Part shown: positions 24,961 to 37,700 of the stretch, one piece after another | Layout of the letters: every line of letters begins with the position of its first letter | How positions within the stretch are numbered: the first letter of the stretch is position 1 | Assembly: GCA_027886175.1 (NCBI GenBank) | Contig: JAJNNQ010000013.1 | Coordinates: 1,550,001 to 1,614,000, forward strand | Direction: 5' to 3' | From: Phylloscopus collybita | Lineage: Eukaryota; Chordata; Aves; Passeriformes; Phylloscopidae | DNA length: 64,000 bases | The notes under the pieces: model-generated | What the model was told of the DNA's origin: nothing | The model's database searches: none | The model's input: the letters and a program-made list of their open reading frames with translations, nothing else | Position numbers and translations under genes: made by a program

Positions 24961-26244
24961 GCACATGGGATTTTTGGTGTGCTTCGTGGCTACCAATGCT
25001 TTTACTCCTCGAGCTTGGAGGGTAGTTTAGAGAAGAGGGACACATGGTGTAGCTGATGCACTTCGGAGTATTTAGATGTGATTAGATAAACTGAAAAATG
25101 AAGGAACTAGCAGGATGGTAGCACGATATATGGAAAATAAAACCTGGTTTATACTGATTCCTCAGTCTGTTAGCAGAGATTTCATAGGAAGTGCTGGAAT
25201 CTCTGGAGGTATTTAAAATACAGTTCCATTGCATTGTTCCTTCACTGTACAGAATTTTAAAAATGTGATTTGGAGGATAGCAGAAAGTATGGGTTTAGGT
25301 GCTTTATGAATAAAGCCTACACCTTTAAAAGAAATTAGCATTCTTCTCTTAATTTGGGTGTTAGATTAGACATTTAATATTAGTAATTCAAGTCTGTTGT
25401 CATAACTCAGTTTAACTACAGATATCTGAAGCTTCCTGAAATAAGAAGTAGACTAAGAAAACACAAACTATAATTCTAACAATGCAAAAGTTAAAAACTA
25501 GTTCTGACCATGAAAGCATACACAGTTTCTAACTGTTGTACACTGTTTTATTGTTCACCAGACCTAGCTGATCATGAGACAGTGATAAGCAAAGGGAACT
25601 AAGAGGTTCTGAATTTTATTTTTAGTGGGATATTTTGGGTATTAATGACTTTGGAGTGTGTTTTTAGTTTTGTGGGTGTTTTCTTGTCTAGTGGATGACA
25701 GCAAGTTGAAATCTTTTCCAGCTCATATGACTGAATCTTTCTACATTCTATATCAAATCATTTGACCACTTTAGGACACAGACAGCTGTGAAATGAGGAT
25801 GATAATGCTTTTGACGTCCGTGAGGACACTAAAATATATTGGTTAAAGCAGATAAAAGTAAATTGGGGTTTTTAATGGAAAGCATAACAGACTGTATTTT
25901 GTGGATTTTTGAAAGGGAAGATTTCACTATAAAAGTTTTTTTTTTTTTTAATAACTAAATAATCCTGGTGAAGATTTTATGATTAACATAGCAATACACT
26001 AGCTAAAATTTTTTAAATCATGTACTTTACAAAAGTGTTTTGGTAAAGCAAAGTGTCCCGTACAGCAATTGGTTGGAATCATTACTTACAAGAAATGCAG
26101 AAGAATATTTTAGAACTAACCATCAGTTTCCCATTTTCTGACACCTTTAAACCAATAGAATAGTCTGATATATTCCCAATAAGAAAAAAGGAAAAAATAC
26201 ACTGGTATATTTTCATAACTTTTTTTTTTCTTTTTGAATTGCAG

Positions 26245-26398
26245 TTGACCTACCCCTGTACTTTCCTCGAGACCAACCAACCCTAACATTTCAGTCTGTC
26301 TACCATTTCACTAACAGTGGCCAGCTGTACTCCCAGGCCCAGAAGAATTACCCATACAGCCCCCGATGGGATGGCAATGAAATGGCCAAGAGAGCAAA
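26245..26398 (+). CDS. BABAM2: BABAM2 coding exon (about residues 312-363), C-terminal UEV domain
   Basis: A 154-nt exon. Its first two bases complete Ile, followed by 50 full codons beginning [20 protein letters not shown] and ending [10 protein letters not shown], plus AA of a split Lys codon. The donor is AA|GTAAGT. The proline-rich YFPRDQP and the [10 protein letters not shown] segment are highly characteristic of BRE and form the second half of the C-terminal UEV domain. The donor reads AAG TAA in frame, so if this intron were retained the protein would end exactly at the same Lys and lose only the last 20 residues. That arrangement could support a short C-terminal isoform from an unspliced or early-polyadenylated transcript, but nothing here shows that it is used. 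Confidence 0.97.
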
Positions 26399-28599
26399 GT
26401 AAGTCAGGATTGCTGTTTCCTGCTAAGCATTCCATTTGTGTCATGGTCTTTGGTGGGTAGAAATTTCATGGATATAACCGTACGTTTTCAGCATTAAAAA
26501 GCTGAACCTGTTCTTGTTCTCATATAGTCCTGGCATTCCTGTAGATGACTGTAGACAGATACTTACTAATCATGGTTGTTACATTAGTGCCAGAGGACTG
26601 AAGAAAAGAAGGCTCTTTCTGCTGGGCTTTGTATGGCACGGAGTGGTGACAGTCTCTGCTCCAGAGAACTTCCAGTCTAAGTAGACGAGATAGCCCCCAG
26701 CAGGAGTAACCTGCATGGTAGCAGTCAGTCAAGGTAACTCCCTGGGGTGCTGTGGGTGTTGAGGGGACCCTGAAGGGAAGCATGTGAGACAGAGAGAGCA
26801 AGGAAGAAAAACCTGAAAGATCTGGAACTATGCTGTAATGAAAAGGCATGGAAGGACAGCAGGAGATAGAGCAAACCACCATTCCAGCATAGGAGGCAGT
26901 CCAATCAGGTCTTGAGAAAGTTATCTGAAAATCTGAATATCTCTGGCTTTATTGCTTTTTTGGTGGATGGAAACAGAATCGCTGTCTCCTTCCTCTGCAT
27001 TTTTTCTGCAAACCCTTATTTTGGGCTGAGGAGAGATCACTTCAGTCTGTGTTTCCCTTTAGATAATGATGACAGACAGGGCAGCCTGACAGGGAGCTTC
27101 TGTTGCAAGGGCAAGCTGCCACCATAGGCAATGGTGTTCCCAAAGCTAGATATTGTCCCTGTCTTCTCATGAGGCAGAACAGATTTTACCTGAATGGGGA
27201 GATACAGGCAGCAGGCTTGCTGCAGTGTTTCGGTTTTGCAAAGTGTAAAAATGTTAGAACAGCGAGAGATTTAAGCAGGCTGATTATCAGTTGTTCAGCA
27301 TGTAAAAGCATCAAGCTGCATAAATCACAAGATGTATTGGGATGAACATTTTGAATGACAATCAGAAGATTAAATTAAATCAGCAAACATGCATAAAGAA
27401 GAGTTGAAACAAAAATTGTTCAAGCTGAGTAAATCAAATGAGTGGCATGGTCAGAGACTGTAATTTGGAAATGATGGAAGCAAACAACAATTGACTGATG
27501 CATTTGTAGATTTTTATACTAATTTAAATTCTGTGGAAAACATCAAGTAACATTTGATTTGGGATTTTAATATGCATTGTAATAAAAAATTTTTTGTAGT
27601 ATTTGGTTTTGCCACCATACTCTTTACAGGAGCACCATTTCTTGGTCAACTATGATTTTTTGGTGTGTATGGACTTCTTTCTTTTCTCTAGCAGGATATT
27701 ATGTGTATTTTGTTTATTTAAAAAAAGAAAAATAAGAGCAGTAACTGGAAGCATCACTGTGGCTTTTTTTAATGACCATACTACAAAATGCATTTCTTTT
27801 GTAGCTGAAAGCTTACAAGTACCTATGTGCTGTCTGCTGAGTGCATTCACTTTTGAGTGGGTGTATACAAATGGACTCTGCTGCCCTGCACTCGAAATTT
27901 AGAACTATTACAACAGTTCCCTTTAAAAGCACTAAATGTGTACACTTACTATCACATGTATGTTTGGTGAGGTTATTGGCTCTTACGTTGGAGCCTCTGC
28001 ATTTAAGTTTTACACTGGCGACGTAATATGAGAAGGATGATGAGAAGCGGGGGAAGACAGTGTGCTGAGGTGTCTGAAATAGCAATCACTGAGCTGCAAA
28101 GAGACAGAGCAACTGCTCCAGTTAAAAGCGCTTCGCTTGCAGGAACAGCTAGCGATTCCTGAGGAGGTACCATAAATAACTCTGTATCAAGAAAAGGATG
28201 ATGTTATGATACATGTGAGCATATTTTAAGGAAGATTTTTGACACAATTGAGCATCTTATGTAAACAGTGTTTAAAATATTTGCTAGGGCTTCTTAGAAT
28301 AGGTTAGTGTGTTTCAACATAACCAAATAACTTCTTATTCTACTTTATTTTTACCACAGATATGTTATGGACCGAGTATATGGCAATATATGTTGATATA
28401 TGTAAGAAAGCGTTCTAATGAGATGTATTTAGTTCAAACAACACATGAAAACTTCCCAAGTAAAAACAGGAAAAAAGAATACCTGGTTTACCCTCTAGAA
28501 ACAATGTCATTCTGCTCTGCTGAAGTAAATTTAGCCCTGGTTAAATCCGAGACAACTTGTTTGAGTTTCTAAATACTGTCTATTAGGTTTTGCTTATAT

Positions 28600-29850
28600 A
28601 TAGTCTTTTTCCCTCTTAGCATAATGGTCTCCCAAGTGCTTAGCATTCTTTGAGACAAAACATCTCTGTTTATCTTCTTGGCCATTGCTCTGGGGCACAG
28701 ATCTCCCACTTGATATTTCAGTATCTGAACAAGTTCTCCACCCTTCTTCTCAGACTTCAGGGATCAGTGTACACTATGTTCCTCACTGGGGATAAAGACA
28801 CCATCAGGGATAGCTTTTGCTTGCTCTTGCACCAACTGTAGAAGCATCATCAAGTTTGAAATGGCATCAGTCACAGATTTCCTCATCCTCAATTTTGGCA
28901 AGCCCTGACTCTGCTTTCAGCAACTCAACACAGCCTGTTTATTCATGGGCAGAGTTGTCATAAGTTCATTCCAAAGGGACTTTGATTCTGTGCCCAGCCT
29001 TCTCCCAAGGTTGTTTTGGTGTGGGTTGTTGATTTTTTTTTTTTCAGAACAGGTGAACCCATCCAGTTCCTTCAGTGCAGGGACTAAACTTGAAAGTCTT
29101 GGTATCCTTGCTTATCTCTGTGGCCCCCAGCAGAAGTAGGCATCTCTTTTGAAGTTAGGACTTAACCCTTTGCTGTAGGCCTGAGACAATCAGTAGTAAC
29201 TATAGGCAGGAGCAAAATCAGTTCCCTAAAATGCATACATATAAAAGTAGATTGTATGCATTCACACCTAGAGACATATCACCTAAATCTAAAAGGCAAA
29301 TTCTCATATCAGACTATCAGTTTAGCTGGATCTCTCTTATTCAGAGAGAAAAACTGCCCATGTTCTTGCTGAAGTTACTGGACCAATTTATGTCTGTCTG
29401 GAAAAGTCCATGAAGGCAAGCCTCTTTTCTGTGTCCTCTTAGTCAGATTTTAAAATCACTGGGCTCCATTGCAGCCCACTGACTTAGATTCCTCACTAAG
29501 AGATAGCATCTGGTAACTGAAGCTTGCTATTGTCTTAGCCCAGAGGGGTTGCCCTCTGGCTTTAATTCTGAAGCTGACTGAATCAAGTCCGGATTTAATA
29601 ATGTGATTTCAGTTGCCTCCAGATTGCTTGTTTCTCAGCTAACACAAAATTTTAACCTGTTCCTCCAGCTAGAAACAAGGAAACCAATAACAGAAAATTT
29701 TTCTTACAAGTTGCTGAGATGCCATTTCCTCTCAGTTGGTATCTCAGGCTTTGCCTCTTGTAGGTCATTTATTTATATGTCTGTGGCCTCCTGCGTAAGC
29801 AGCTTCTCCAAAAGTTTTTGTCCTAAAATACAATGGCAAGCCTAAGAAAA
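28600..29850. other. Block of unknown nature with a pyrimidine-rich plus strand (possible old repeat)
   Basis: This stretch is richer in GC than its surroundings and has a pyrimidine-leaning plus strand. Read on the minus strand it looks like a decayed coding-like segment broken by many stops. I could not match it to a named family. It may be an ancient retroelement, a processed pseudogene or plain intron. Confidence 0.2.
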
Positions 29851-30629
29851 TACAGTAAATTATGGAAAGTTAGCAGCCTTGTTTGTGGTGTACGTGTGAA
29901 GTAAAACATCTCTGTGCAGTTTCCATGGGAAAGCTTTCTTGTCTTTTTGCTTAAATAGGCATTCAAGTGTACATAACTGGAGTCTTTAAAGAACGTGCAG
30001 ACTTGAAGCCTGGGATTTTATGAAGGAATACTGTAAATAAAGCATGTTTGTTTATACAAATGAAATTCAGTTCTTAGATGCACTCTGGCCCAATTTCTGT
30101 CTGACCTAGTGCTGCTCTGTAGACTTAGATTATAATTCAGGGGAGAAAAAGTTAAAACTCAGTTTACTCTTTTATCCTACATAAGTCCACCTACTCATCA
30201 TTAAAAATAGCAGGAGCATGGAAAACTGGTATCACAATAAGAAGTCGTTCCAAGGATCCATATTCCCTTTTTTTTCCAGGTTGGCTGACAGAATGGATTT
30301 CTGAATGAAAATGTTATCCCTGACCATTCATCAGTGTTTCCTGATTGTGGTGTAAATTTTATATATTCCATAGGGCATTCAGAGGGTGAAAGCTTCAAAG
30401 GGCTCAAGCACTCTCAACTTTATATTGGCTGTTGCTCTGCCATGAGGTCAAGTGCATCTTCAGATTGTATTTCAGGTGTATCTTGTGCAAGCCACCTCTG
30501 CAGCTTCTGTTTGCCATGGTTGGGAAGTGTCAGGCTGGCGAGCTGGGCCATTGCATTTTCAGCCTCAGCGATGCCTTTTTCTGGAGTATCAGCAAATTAG
30601 GCGATGTGTATCATGGATATAACTGAGGC

Positions 30630-31091
30630 ACTCACTACAAGAAGGACCTTGAGGTGCTGGAGCATGTCCAGAGAAGGGCAATGGAGCTGGTGAAAGGTTT
30701 GGAGCACAAGTGCTATGAGGAGCAGCTGAGGGAGCTGGGATGTCCTGCCTGGAGAAGAGGAGGCTCAGGGCTGCCTGGAAGGAGGGTGCAGCCAGGTGGG
30801 GATCGGCCTCTTCTCCCAGATAACAAGTGATAGGACAAGAGGAAATGGCCACAAGTTATGCCAGGAGAGGTCTACTTTGGATATTAAGAAAAAATTCTTC
30901 CCCAAAAGGGTTGTCAAGCCAGGCTGCCCAGGGAGGTAAGGTAGTCACGACTCCTACAGGTATTTCAGAGGTGTGTGGATGTGGCACTTAGGGACATGGT
31001 TTAGTGGTGGGCTTGGCAGTGATGGGTTAATGGTTGGACTTGATGAACTTAGGGGTCTTTTCCAACCTTAACAGTTCTGTGATTCTATGAT
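30630..31091 (+). mobile_element. CR1 LINE 3' end, plus strand
   Basis: A clear CR1 3' end of about 460 bases on the plus strand. It includes the end of the ORF2-adjacent region (GAAGGACCTTGAGGTGCTGG, then GGAGCATGTCCAGAGAAGGG), the conserved 3' UTR words around 30730-31060 (GGAGAAGAGGAGGCTC, TTGGACTTGATGAACTT) and the terminal CTGTGATTCTATGATT. This tail is typical of birds. It has moderate divergence and is severely 5'-truncated. It is the best preserved repeat in the window. Confidence 0.93.
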
Positions 31092-31739
31092 TACATTTAC
31101 AGATTAAAATACTGCATTTCTTAGTCTAATGAAAGGATATTTGTAAAGAAAAAAGGGACAGTTGTTGTGTTGCTGTTTAGACGTATCAGTTTTAGTATGT
31201 CAAAGACTTGCTGTTATGTTCAGTAAATTTTCTGTGCCCTAATGATTTTTTTGTTATTTTGACATTAACCAGTTTCAACTCATCCATTTTTTTATTATTA
31301 TTCAGATTTCTTTCACAGTTGAGGCAGAATATCTATTACTATATTTCAATTTCTTTAAAAATAACAAGTTTCACAATTCTCATGAAACTTTTGAGTTCCA
31401 GCTATGCTACCATGACTCTCTCTACAAAATGTACATGTAAATATTGCACCCTTTTTATGTCTTCTCTTCTTAATAGGTGTAATACCTATGTAAATACTGT
31501 AATTTTTTTTTTATTCTTTGGGTTGTAGTTAAGTATTTTTTTGCTGAATTGTAAAAGTGTCAAGTTGTATTTGCCTGTATATGTGATTTTCATACACATT
31601 AGTCGTCTTTAAAGAGCAGTTTTCCAAAGGCTAACTTCTTTGCATTACGTATACTCACCTCACAAAGCTTTTTGCATGACTTTGTGGCATGTTATCTTAA
31701 AATGAAATTCATAAAAATGAGAGTAAGGAACAGAAGTAT

Positions 31740-32060
31740 AAAACCCGGGGACATCATTCTTCTCTAGGTGTGTGTGCATGTGTCCAGGGCTCAGAGGATT
31801 CTTTCTGGAGAGCGCCCAGCATAGGTACAACCAAAGGCTGAGGTGGTGAGCTGGGTGGCTGGTTTAGCTCTGGCTTTTGTATCAGAAACTGAACAGAAGT
31901 TATTTCCTTGCCTGAAATGGAGTAAAGCTGACATTTTGTTGCCGCTGGTGGGCGGCTCTTCAGCACAGAGAAGGGGCAATAGGCTGTGACAGCCTTAACG
32001 AGAAGAGATGTGGCGACCCAGACGCGTGAAGCTTACAAAGAAGTTTATTTGATTTTATAG
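31740..32060 (-). mobile_element. Possible LTR fragment, minus strand
   Basis: About 320 bases stand out from the AT-rich intron by GC content and several CpG dinucleotides (for example in GAGAGCGCCC, TTGCCGCTGG, GGCGACCCAGACGCGTG). On the minus strand an AATAAA (plus strand 32044-32049) is followed by a CpG-bearing GC-rich stretch, the layout of an LTR R-U5 region. No TG...CA ends, target duplication or internal viral genes were identified, so this may instead be an old promoter or CpG-rich unique DNA. Confidence 0.3.
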
Positions 32061-33989
32061 ACTATTAAATCAAAACTGATTTTCTGGGGGAGTGGCAGCT
32101 GATCAGAATTACATGGGAACAGTAGAAAGGAAAATGGAACAAGCTATGTTTTGTTAAAATATTTAGTGATTGCACTTGTCCTTGTAAGTGTGCTCTGCAG
32201 TTGATTTACCAGCAAAAGGTAATAACAAAATTATTTTGACTGTAAGATATAGCAGGTGAAGTAGATAGGATATTTAATTAGAATTTTCCCAGTACACTCC
32301 TGTATTTTTACATAGTTCTTCTGCATACAGTACAGAATGCAGCACATATACATGATAGTCGCACTTCTTGAGTCATATTTTTCTTGTAGTTTTCTTTAAA
32401 TGTCTCCCTGGATAATTAAGTCTGACTCTTAAGTTATGGTATGTTAGTTTCTGACAGGTGCCTGCCAGGGATCTTCAGTGCTGTCATGCATTATATGGAT
32501 TTCATCCAAGACAGAAGGGCCTGGGTATTTGTTTCTGGTCACTTCTCATTAAAGCTTTGACTGTAGGAAAGAAAAACAACTATTTAAAGATGAGGAGTAT
32601 AGGTGCTATAGGAAGTGCATAGAAATAAAATCTGTTAGGCAATTAGTTTTTCTGTGATTTTGTATAGATACTGTGTTTATGTGTGAACTGTACATATGTG
32701 CATTTTGATATATAGTAAATATTCTTTCTGCAAAAAAGCATTCTCATATATTGATGAGAAATGCACGGAAGAGATTGGAGAAGTTGGCATGGTGTAAATG
32801 GAACATAATAGCACTTTGCTGGAAGACAACTGCTTTGTAGGAATGAAAGGTTAGAATTTAATGTAGGTGGTTCTTGGATAACTGGGATTAAGTGGCATTC
32901 TAGAAATACTGTGAAACACAGTCACTGCCTAATTTTATTAGAGAACTCCATTATACATTTATGAAAGCTGCTAGTTCTATATTAGAGCATGAAATTACAG
33001 TTAGGAACTTACGCAAAAAAAGGTCCTCCTTTTCTCGAGAGAAAAGGGTAGAGAGAAATACATGGGTTTGGAAAGAGCTAAGATTTAATAGCCCAGATAA
33101 ATACTGTTGCTTGATCAGTTACAAAATCAGCAGCTAAATAAAAATAGTGAGTTCCATCGTCTTGTCTTTTGAGTAATACTCGTAATTGTTCCATTAAGCT
33201 AGGTAGAATTCTGCATTCAGTTAGCCCACTACCATGTCTGTATCAATAGGTAATAGTAGATGCCTGTGGAAGAGCATGGCAGAGCATGTAGTCATATTTC
33301 CATTGAATGTTCTACCATCCTCAAGGATTTCTTTATCCAGTACTGGTACATTTCTGTTAAGTAATCTTACCTGGCTTTCCTTCTATTTGCTTGCTTTTTG
33401 AACCAACATCATAACATCATAAAATTCCGTGGCAAGGGATGGCACAGGTGTGGTGTGAATAACAAACTCTGTTGGCATTTTGCATCCCTGCCTCCTCCTC
33501 GTTCAAGTTGTTACCCTCTACCTCTTGTATGAAGAGAGGCAGCAAATAGCTCATCCGCTGATCCCCTCTATAACCTTTGTTTTAAGAACATCTTCATATC
33601 TCTTTTGTCACCTTTTCTCTTGTTCTGCTCACTCCTTCCTTCTCCAGAACCTCTCTGATCACCCTTGTCCTGCTTCTTTCTCCTTTTACTGTTTCTGTGA
33701 TTCTCCTTCTGGGTCAGGGAGCTGCTTGTTACTCATGATGCATTCACCATGCATTTATATGGTGATGTAGTGATATTGTCTGATTTACTCTTTATTCTGC
33801 TTCTAACAACATCTGATTTGGTTTTTTGCATACAGATGAAGGCTAGTTACAGTGTCATTTTAGCACCAACATCTTCTTTCTATCTGCTTTTCAGAGTCTA
33901 TGATTTTTGTGTAGTAAAATTATGTCTTATTTCTCACGTATTTCTCCTTTCATGTTTGTCAATATTGACTTTTCACCTGGTATGTTATC

Positions 33990-34780
33990 TCCCAGTCTCC
34001 TAGTACTGTAAGAACGATCTGCAGTTGCTCATAATTGTGCCTTATTTTTCCTTCCCTGACTAAATTGTTAGCATTAGCAAACCTTTCCATCTTTCTTTGC
34101 TCACTTTTGCACCTCATGTAGGAATATGAACAACACGGGTCAGAACAGCCATTTCTGCGCACTTCTCAGGTGACTCCACCCTAATGGTATTCATCATTTA
34201 TTCCTGTCCTTTTCTTTGTATCTTGGCCTTCTGTTTATCCACTCATGGATCTTTTCTCCTTCTGTGGTAATTCAGGGGGGTTTATGCCTGTGAAAATCTT
34301 TCCCAAATACCTGTAGGTAAGTTGAGCAGTGTGTTTCACTTGAATTTATCTTGTCCATGTGGTTTTGATACTGTAAGAAAATAGGAGACTTGAGAAGCAC
34401 AAGTTTGGCTCCTCCCCAACATATCATATTTACTTAAGTCCACTAATTTTGGCCTATTTATAAGTTTTTATAATAATTTCTATTTATAGTCTCTACCAGT
34501 TTGTAAGATATATACATGGGATTCATTGAGTCATAGCTCCTTCTATCCTCCCAGACCTCCAGACCTTTTTTTAATTGACATCACACTTCTCTGGCACCAG
34601 GATGTTTTAAGCAGGAGGTTACAAGCTATTTAAGAGTTTAACTTTCTCACACTTGAGTTTCTCTAGAACCTGGGTGTGAATGTAATCTGGAGCTGCTGAT
34701 TTGGTTGTGTTTTGTTCCCTTGTTCGTTACCTTTTCAGCTGACATTTCTGCATGAGTCAAATCTTCTGGTACATCTCTTG
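33990..34780 (-). mobile_element. Ancient CR1/L3-type LINE reverse-transcriptase relic, minus strand
   Basis: The plus strand reads as the antisense of an old amniote CR1/L3-like reverse transcriptase. GGCTCCTCCCCAACATATC followed by ATATTTACTT, and the words around 34160-34320 and 34650-34700, follow the pattern I know from reptile and bird copies. On the minus strand the 34162-33959 frame starts within the region corresponding to the 'GVPQGSVLGP' motif, strongly eroded, and 34320-34180 corresponds to the segment after the first catalytic-Asp motif. Stops and indels are frequent. The similar T/C-rich composition from 33480 to 35640 suggests that the element or a neighbour extends further. 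Confidence 0.5.
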
Positions 34781-37700
34781 GAAAGCCAGATTATGGTATG
34801 GCAACCTCTTTAGGCACCTCCATTGCATTTATTCTTTGTGACTATTTCTTCTGAGCATTCTTTTCACTTTTTCACCACGTTTTGTACTCTTTGACAAGTG
34901 TTTATTTTGAGGGCCACAGCTAATTTGTTCCTCAAATTAATTTTGTATTTGTTTTATTCTGCTTTTACCTATTAGTATTAAGGTTTATTTCTGCCTGGTT
35001 GTCCCCTTTGCTCCAACCTTTTGAGCATTTACTTTTACTTCTAATAGCAAATATATATCTTCTGAATAGCAATGAGAAACAACTGCTTTAATAAGTTGTA
35101 TATAATCACAGATGTGTGGCATCTCATCTGTTTCCTTCTGGCTGGTTTGTCCTAATGAATACCCAAGGAGGTTTCTTTTATGGTTTGGTATGTTGCCTTC
35201 GGCCCCTGTTGATAAGCAATCTGGCAGAGTAAAGCGGATGGCATGATGAAATCAGTACTTTCACCTGCAAGCAAACTATTTTCAGGGATGCTGGTTGTCA
35301 GACTCGTTATGGATGCATCTGTGGTGTAACTCTTCATTTCTGCCTCTGAAGTACAATTAAGGGATTCAATAATCTCTTAAAGATCATCAAATTCTATTAT
35401 TACTACTGTGAGCTCCATTCTTCTTGAATCTCTACACTTGTCTTTCCTTACAAGCTTCACTCCTGAGTGTATTCTTGCCCAGTCTTTTCTGCTTTCTCTT
35501 ACCACTTATATCATCACTACTTTCACACATTATTTACCCTGCCTTTTATGCTTTGAAGAGGTTCCTAGCTGCATCTTGTCTCGCATTTACTCTCTCCTTC
35601 AAATCTAATAAAAAGTTTGTTAAATAACTGCGCTCCAACAGCAGAGCTCATTGTGCATTTACATAGCCTAGATAAGAGGAAATAATGGCTATGGCACTTG
35701 AGCAACTAGGAAAAAACAGAGCAGATTTGTCATGCTGTAGCTCACAGGACTGGAAATTTCCTGCAAATTAACTCTGTATTTAAAAAGACTCTATGAAGAT
35801 TGAGTTTTTCCATGATAGCCTTGGAATATCATTCTCATGATCCACTGATAAGGAAACAGAGTGACTATGCTGTGACAGAGATATTCCAATGCACCCTTCA
35901 CAGACACCTCCTACCCTGGGGGCAAAATGGAAGTTAAGAAAGCAGAAGCAAAATTTGCTATGATCTAAGACCACAAACCTTCATCTGTCTGAAGTACATC
36001 TATTTATGAACGTTGTGGAGAAGGTGAAGGAAGTGAAGTGTTTTATCTCTTGAACTGACTGGCAAGCATTGATGAAACTGTTTCAGAAGGAGAGGTTCAT
36101 TTTTCTATGTGTGCTTTGGAACACTTAGATTCACTGTGTCTGTGCAGTACACCTTTGTAAATTTTTAATATCTCTATCAGAAATCTGTGAGACATTAAAT
36201 ATCAGAATCTTGATTTCCAGATGGTTTTTAAAAGTTGCTTTAGTAGTTACTGGCCTTAGTCTGTAAGAACTGCTGAAGTCCAGTAGCTGTAATTTTTATC
36301 TGTAATTGTCAGTAAAGGTCCTTGCATTTGGGAGCACGTATATTCTTGGAACCAAAATTAGCATCTTTTACAAGTGATGACCCTACTTATACTGCAGCTT
36401 TTAAATAAGCATTAATTGCCAGCCTACGTAATGATCTACAATCCTGGCTCCACAGCAGTTCCCTAGAATTCCCTTCCTTTGTATTTTCCTTTTGGTCAGG
36501 TTGTTGTATTTATAGTTGTTTCACGCTTTGATCAGATTGCCAAAATTCATTTTGCTTTATGGTTAGTTGGGCAGCAAAATCATCTTAATTTTTACAGCAG
36601 ACCAATGTTGAATTCTTCACTTTATTTATAAAATCAATTGATACCATAAGTTTTTGTAAAAGATGCAAATGTATAACAAAATGAAAATCTGATTTTTATT
36701 TCTGTTTGCTTCATATGGATTAATGCTACCTGTTAATTCTGCAATCAGCAAACTGTTGAAAAACGTATCTAAATATAATCATTTCTTGTGTGACTTGAAT
36801 CAGAAATGGCAGTAACCCCAGAAAGAACGTTTGGAGGAAAAAGATATTGCTAGTAAAATACAGAAAACAGGTTTTGGACATGAGTGAATTTCATTGTTTC
36901 AACTTCTGATATGTACTTGGTTTCACTAGTTCTGCCACTTCTATTTCCTGTTACAGGTTTTGTAGCACGCTTTGGTTTATTTGTAATGTTGAGACAAGTT
37001 TCTGGTGTGCAATATTAAAAACTGAGCGGAAAACAACTGTATTTGTTAAAAACTTGCATTTTGATGGCTGCCCACTGCAGATCTCTTGATGCTTGATTAC
37101 TGTTCTGTCCCTCAGTCTGGCTGCACAGTTAGTGCCTTGCATGGACTGGCAGGTAGAAACAGGCATAAGAAGATAGAGATACTCCAATAATCTCCTTGTC
37201 AGTAATTCACAATAAAAGGAGGTAGAGAGAGAAACATTAGAAGAGGAAGAGGGATTGCAATGCTTTTTTTTTTCTTTTTCTTTTTTTTGGCACTCAGGAG
37301 AAAAGTTGCTAGCAGCATAATGGCATTGTGCACTGACTCCTTTGTACATTTGTGTGTTTAGCCAGTTACAGTAGCAGTAATTTAAGAACTATTGTCTTGC
37401 TGTTGTATAAACACTTCAGATGTTTGCTTGGCATCACTAGTTCTGGAGATGTATAAAATGGAGAACTGTGTAGACATTGTGTTTCACATAAAAGCAAAAT
37501 ATTTGCTGTAGATAAAGCTGCCTAGTAAGGAAATTATAAACCACATCCCAAAGAGCATACCATCAAGAAGCTTAGTTTAGAAACATGAATACATGCCAAG
37601 TATCGTTATATATATTTGAAGTGAGAAAGAAATCCTGGAAGGTACCTGTTTCGTTCTGCTGCTGCGCTTGGATAAGTTTTTGTGATGTTCAGATTTGAAT

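Larger units (their letters stand above)
11793..26244 (+). other. BABAM2: BABAM2 intron, 14.5 kb
   Basis: A phase 1 intron from GTGAGT to the acceptor TTTTTGAATTGCAG. It contains a short CR1 tail (14464-14507, minus), a CR1 ORF2 relic (17637-18060, minus), a TA/GA microsatellite (16875-16903), an in-frame exon-like unit (16524-16655) and a GC-richer segment with AP-1 and E-box motifs (24780-24960). The rest is AT-rich unique-looking DNA. Open frames at 18796-19146, 20060-20410 and 24672-25025 have no recognisable domains and no splice support. Confidence 0.85.

Noticed and set aside
28360..28400. Possible small exon after TTTTTACCACAG
   Set aside because: In BABAM2 frame it reaches a stop after about a dozen codons and has no independent support.
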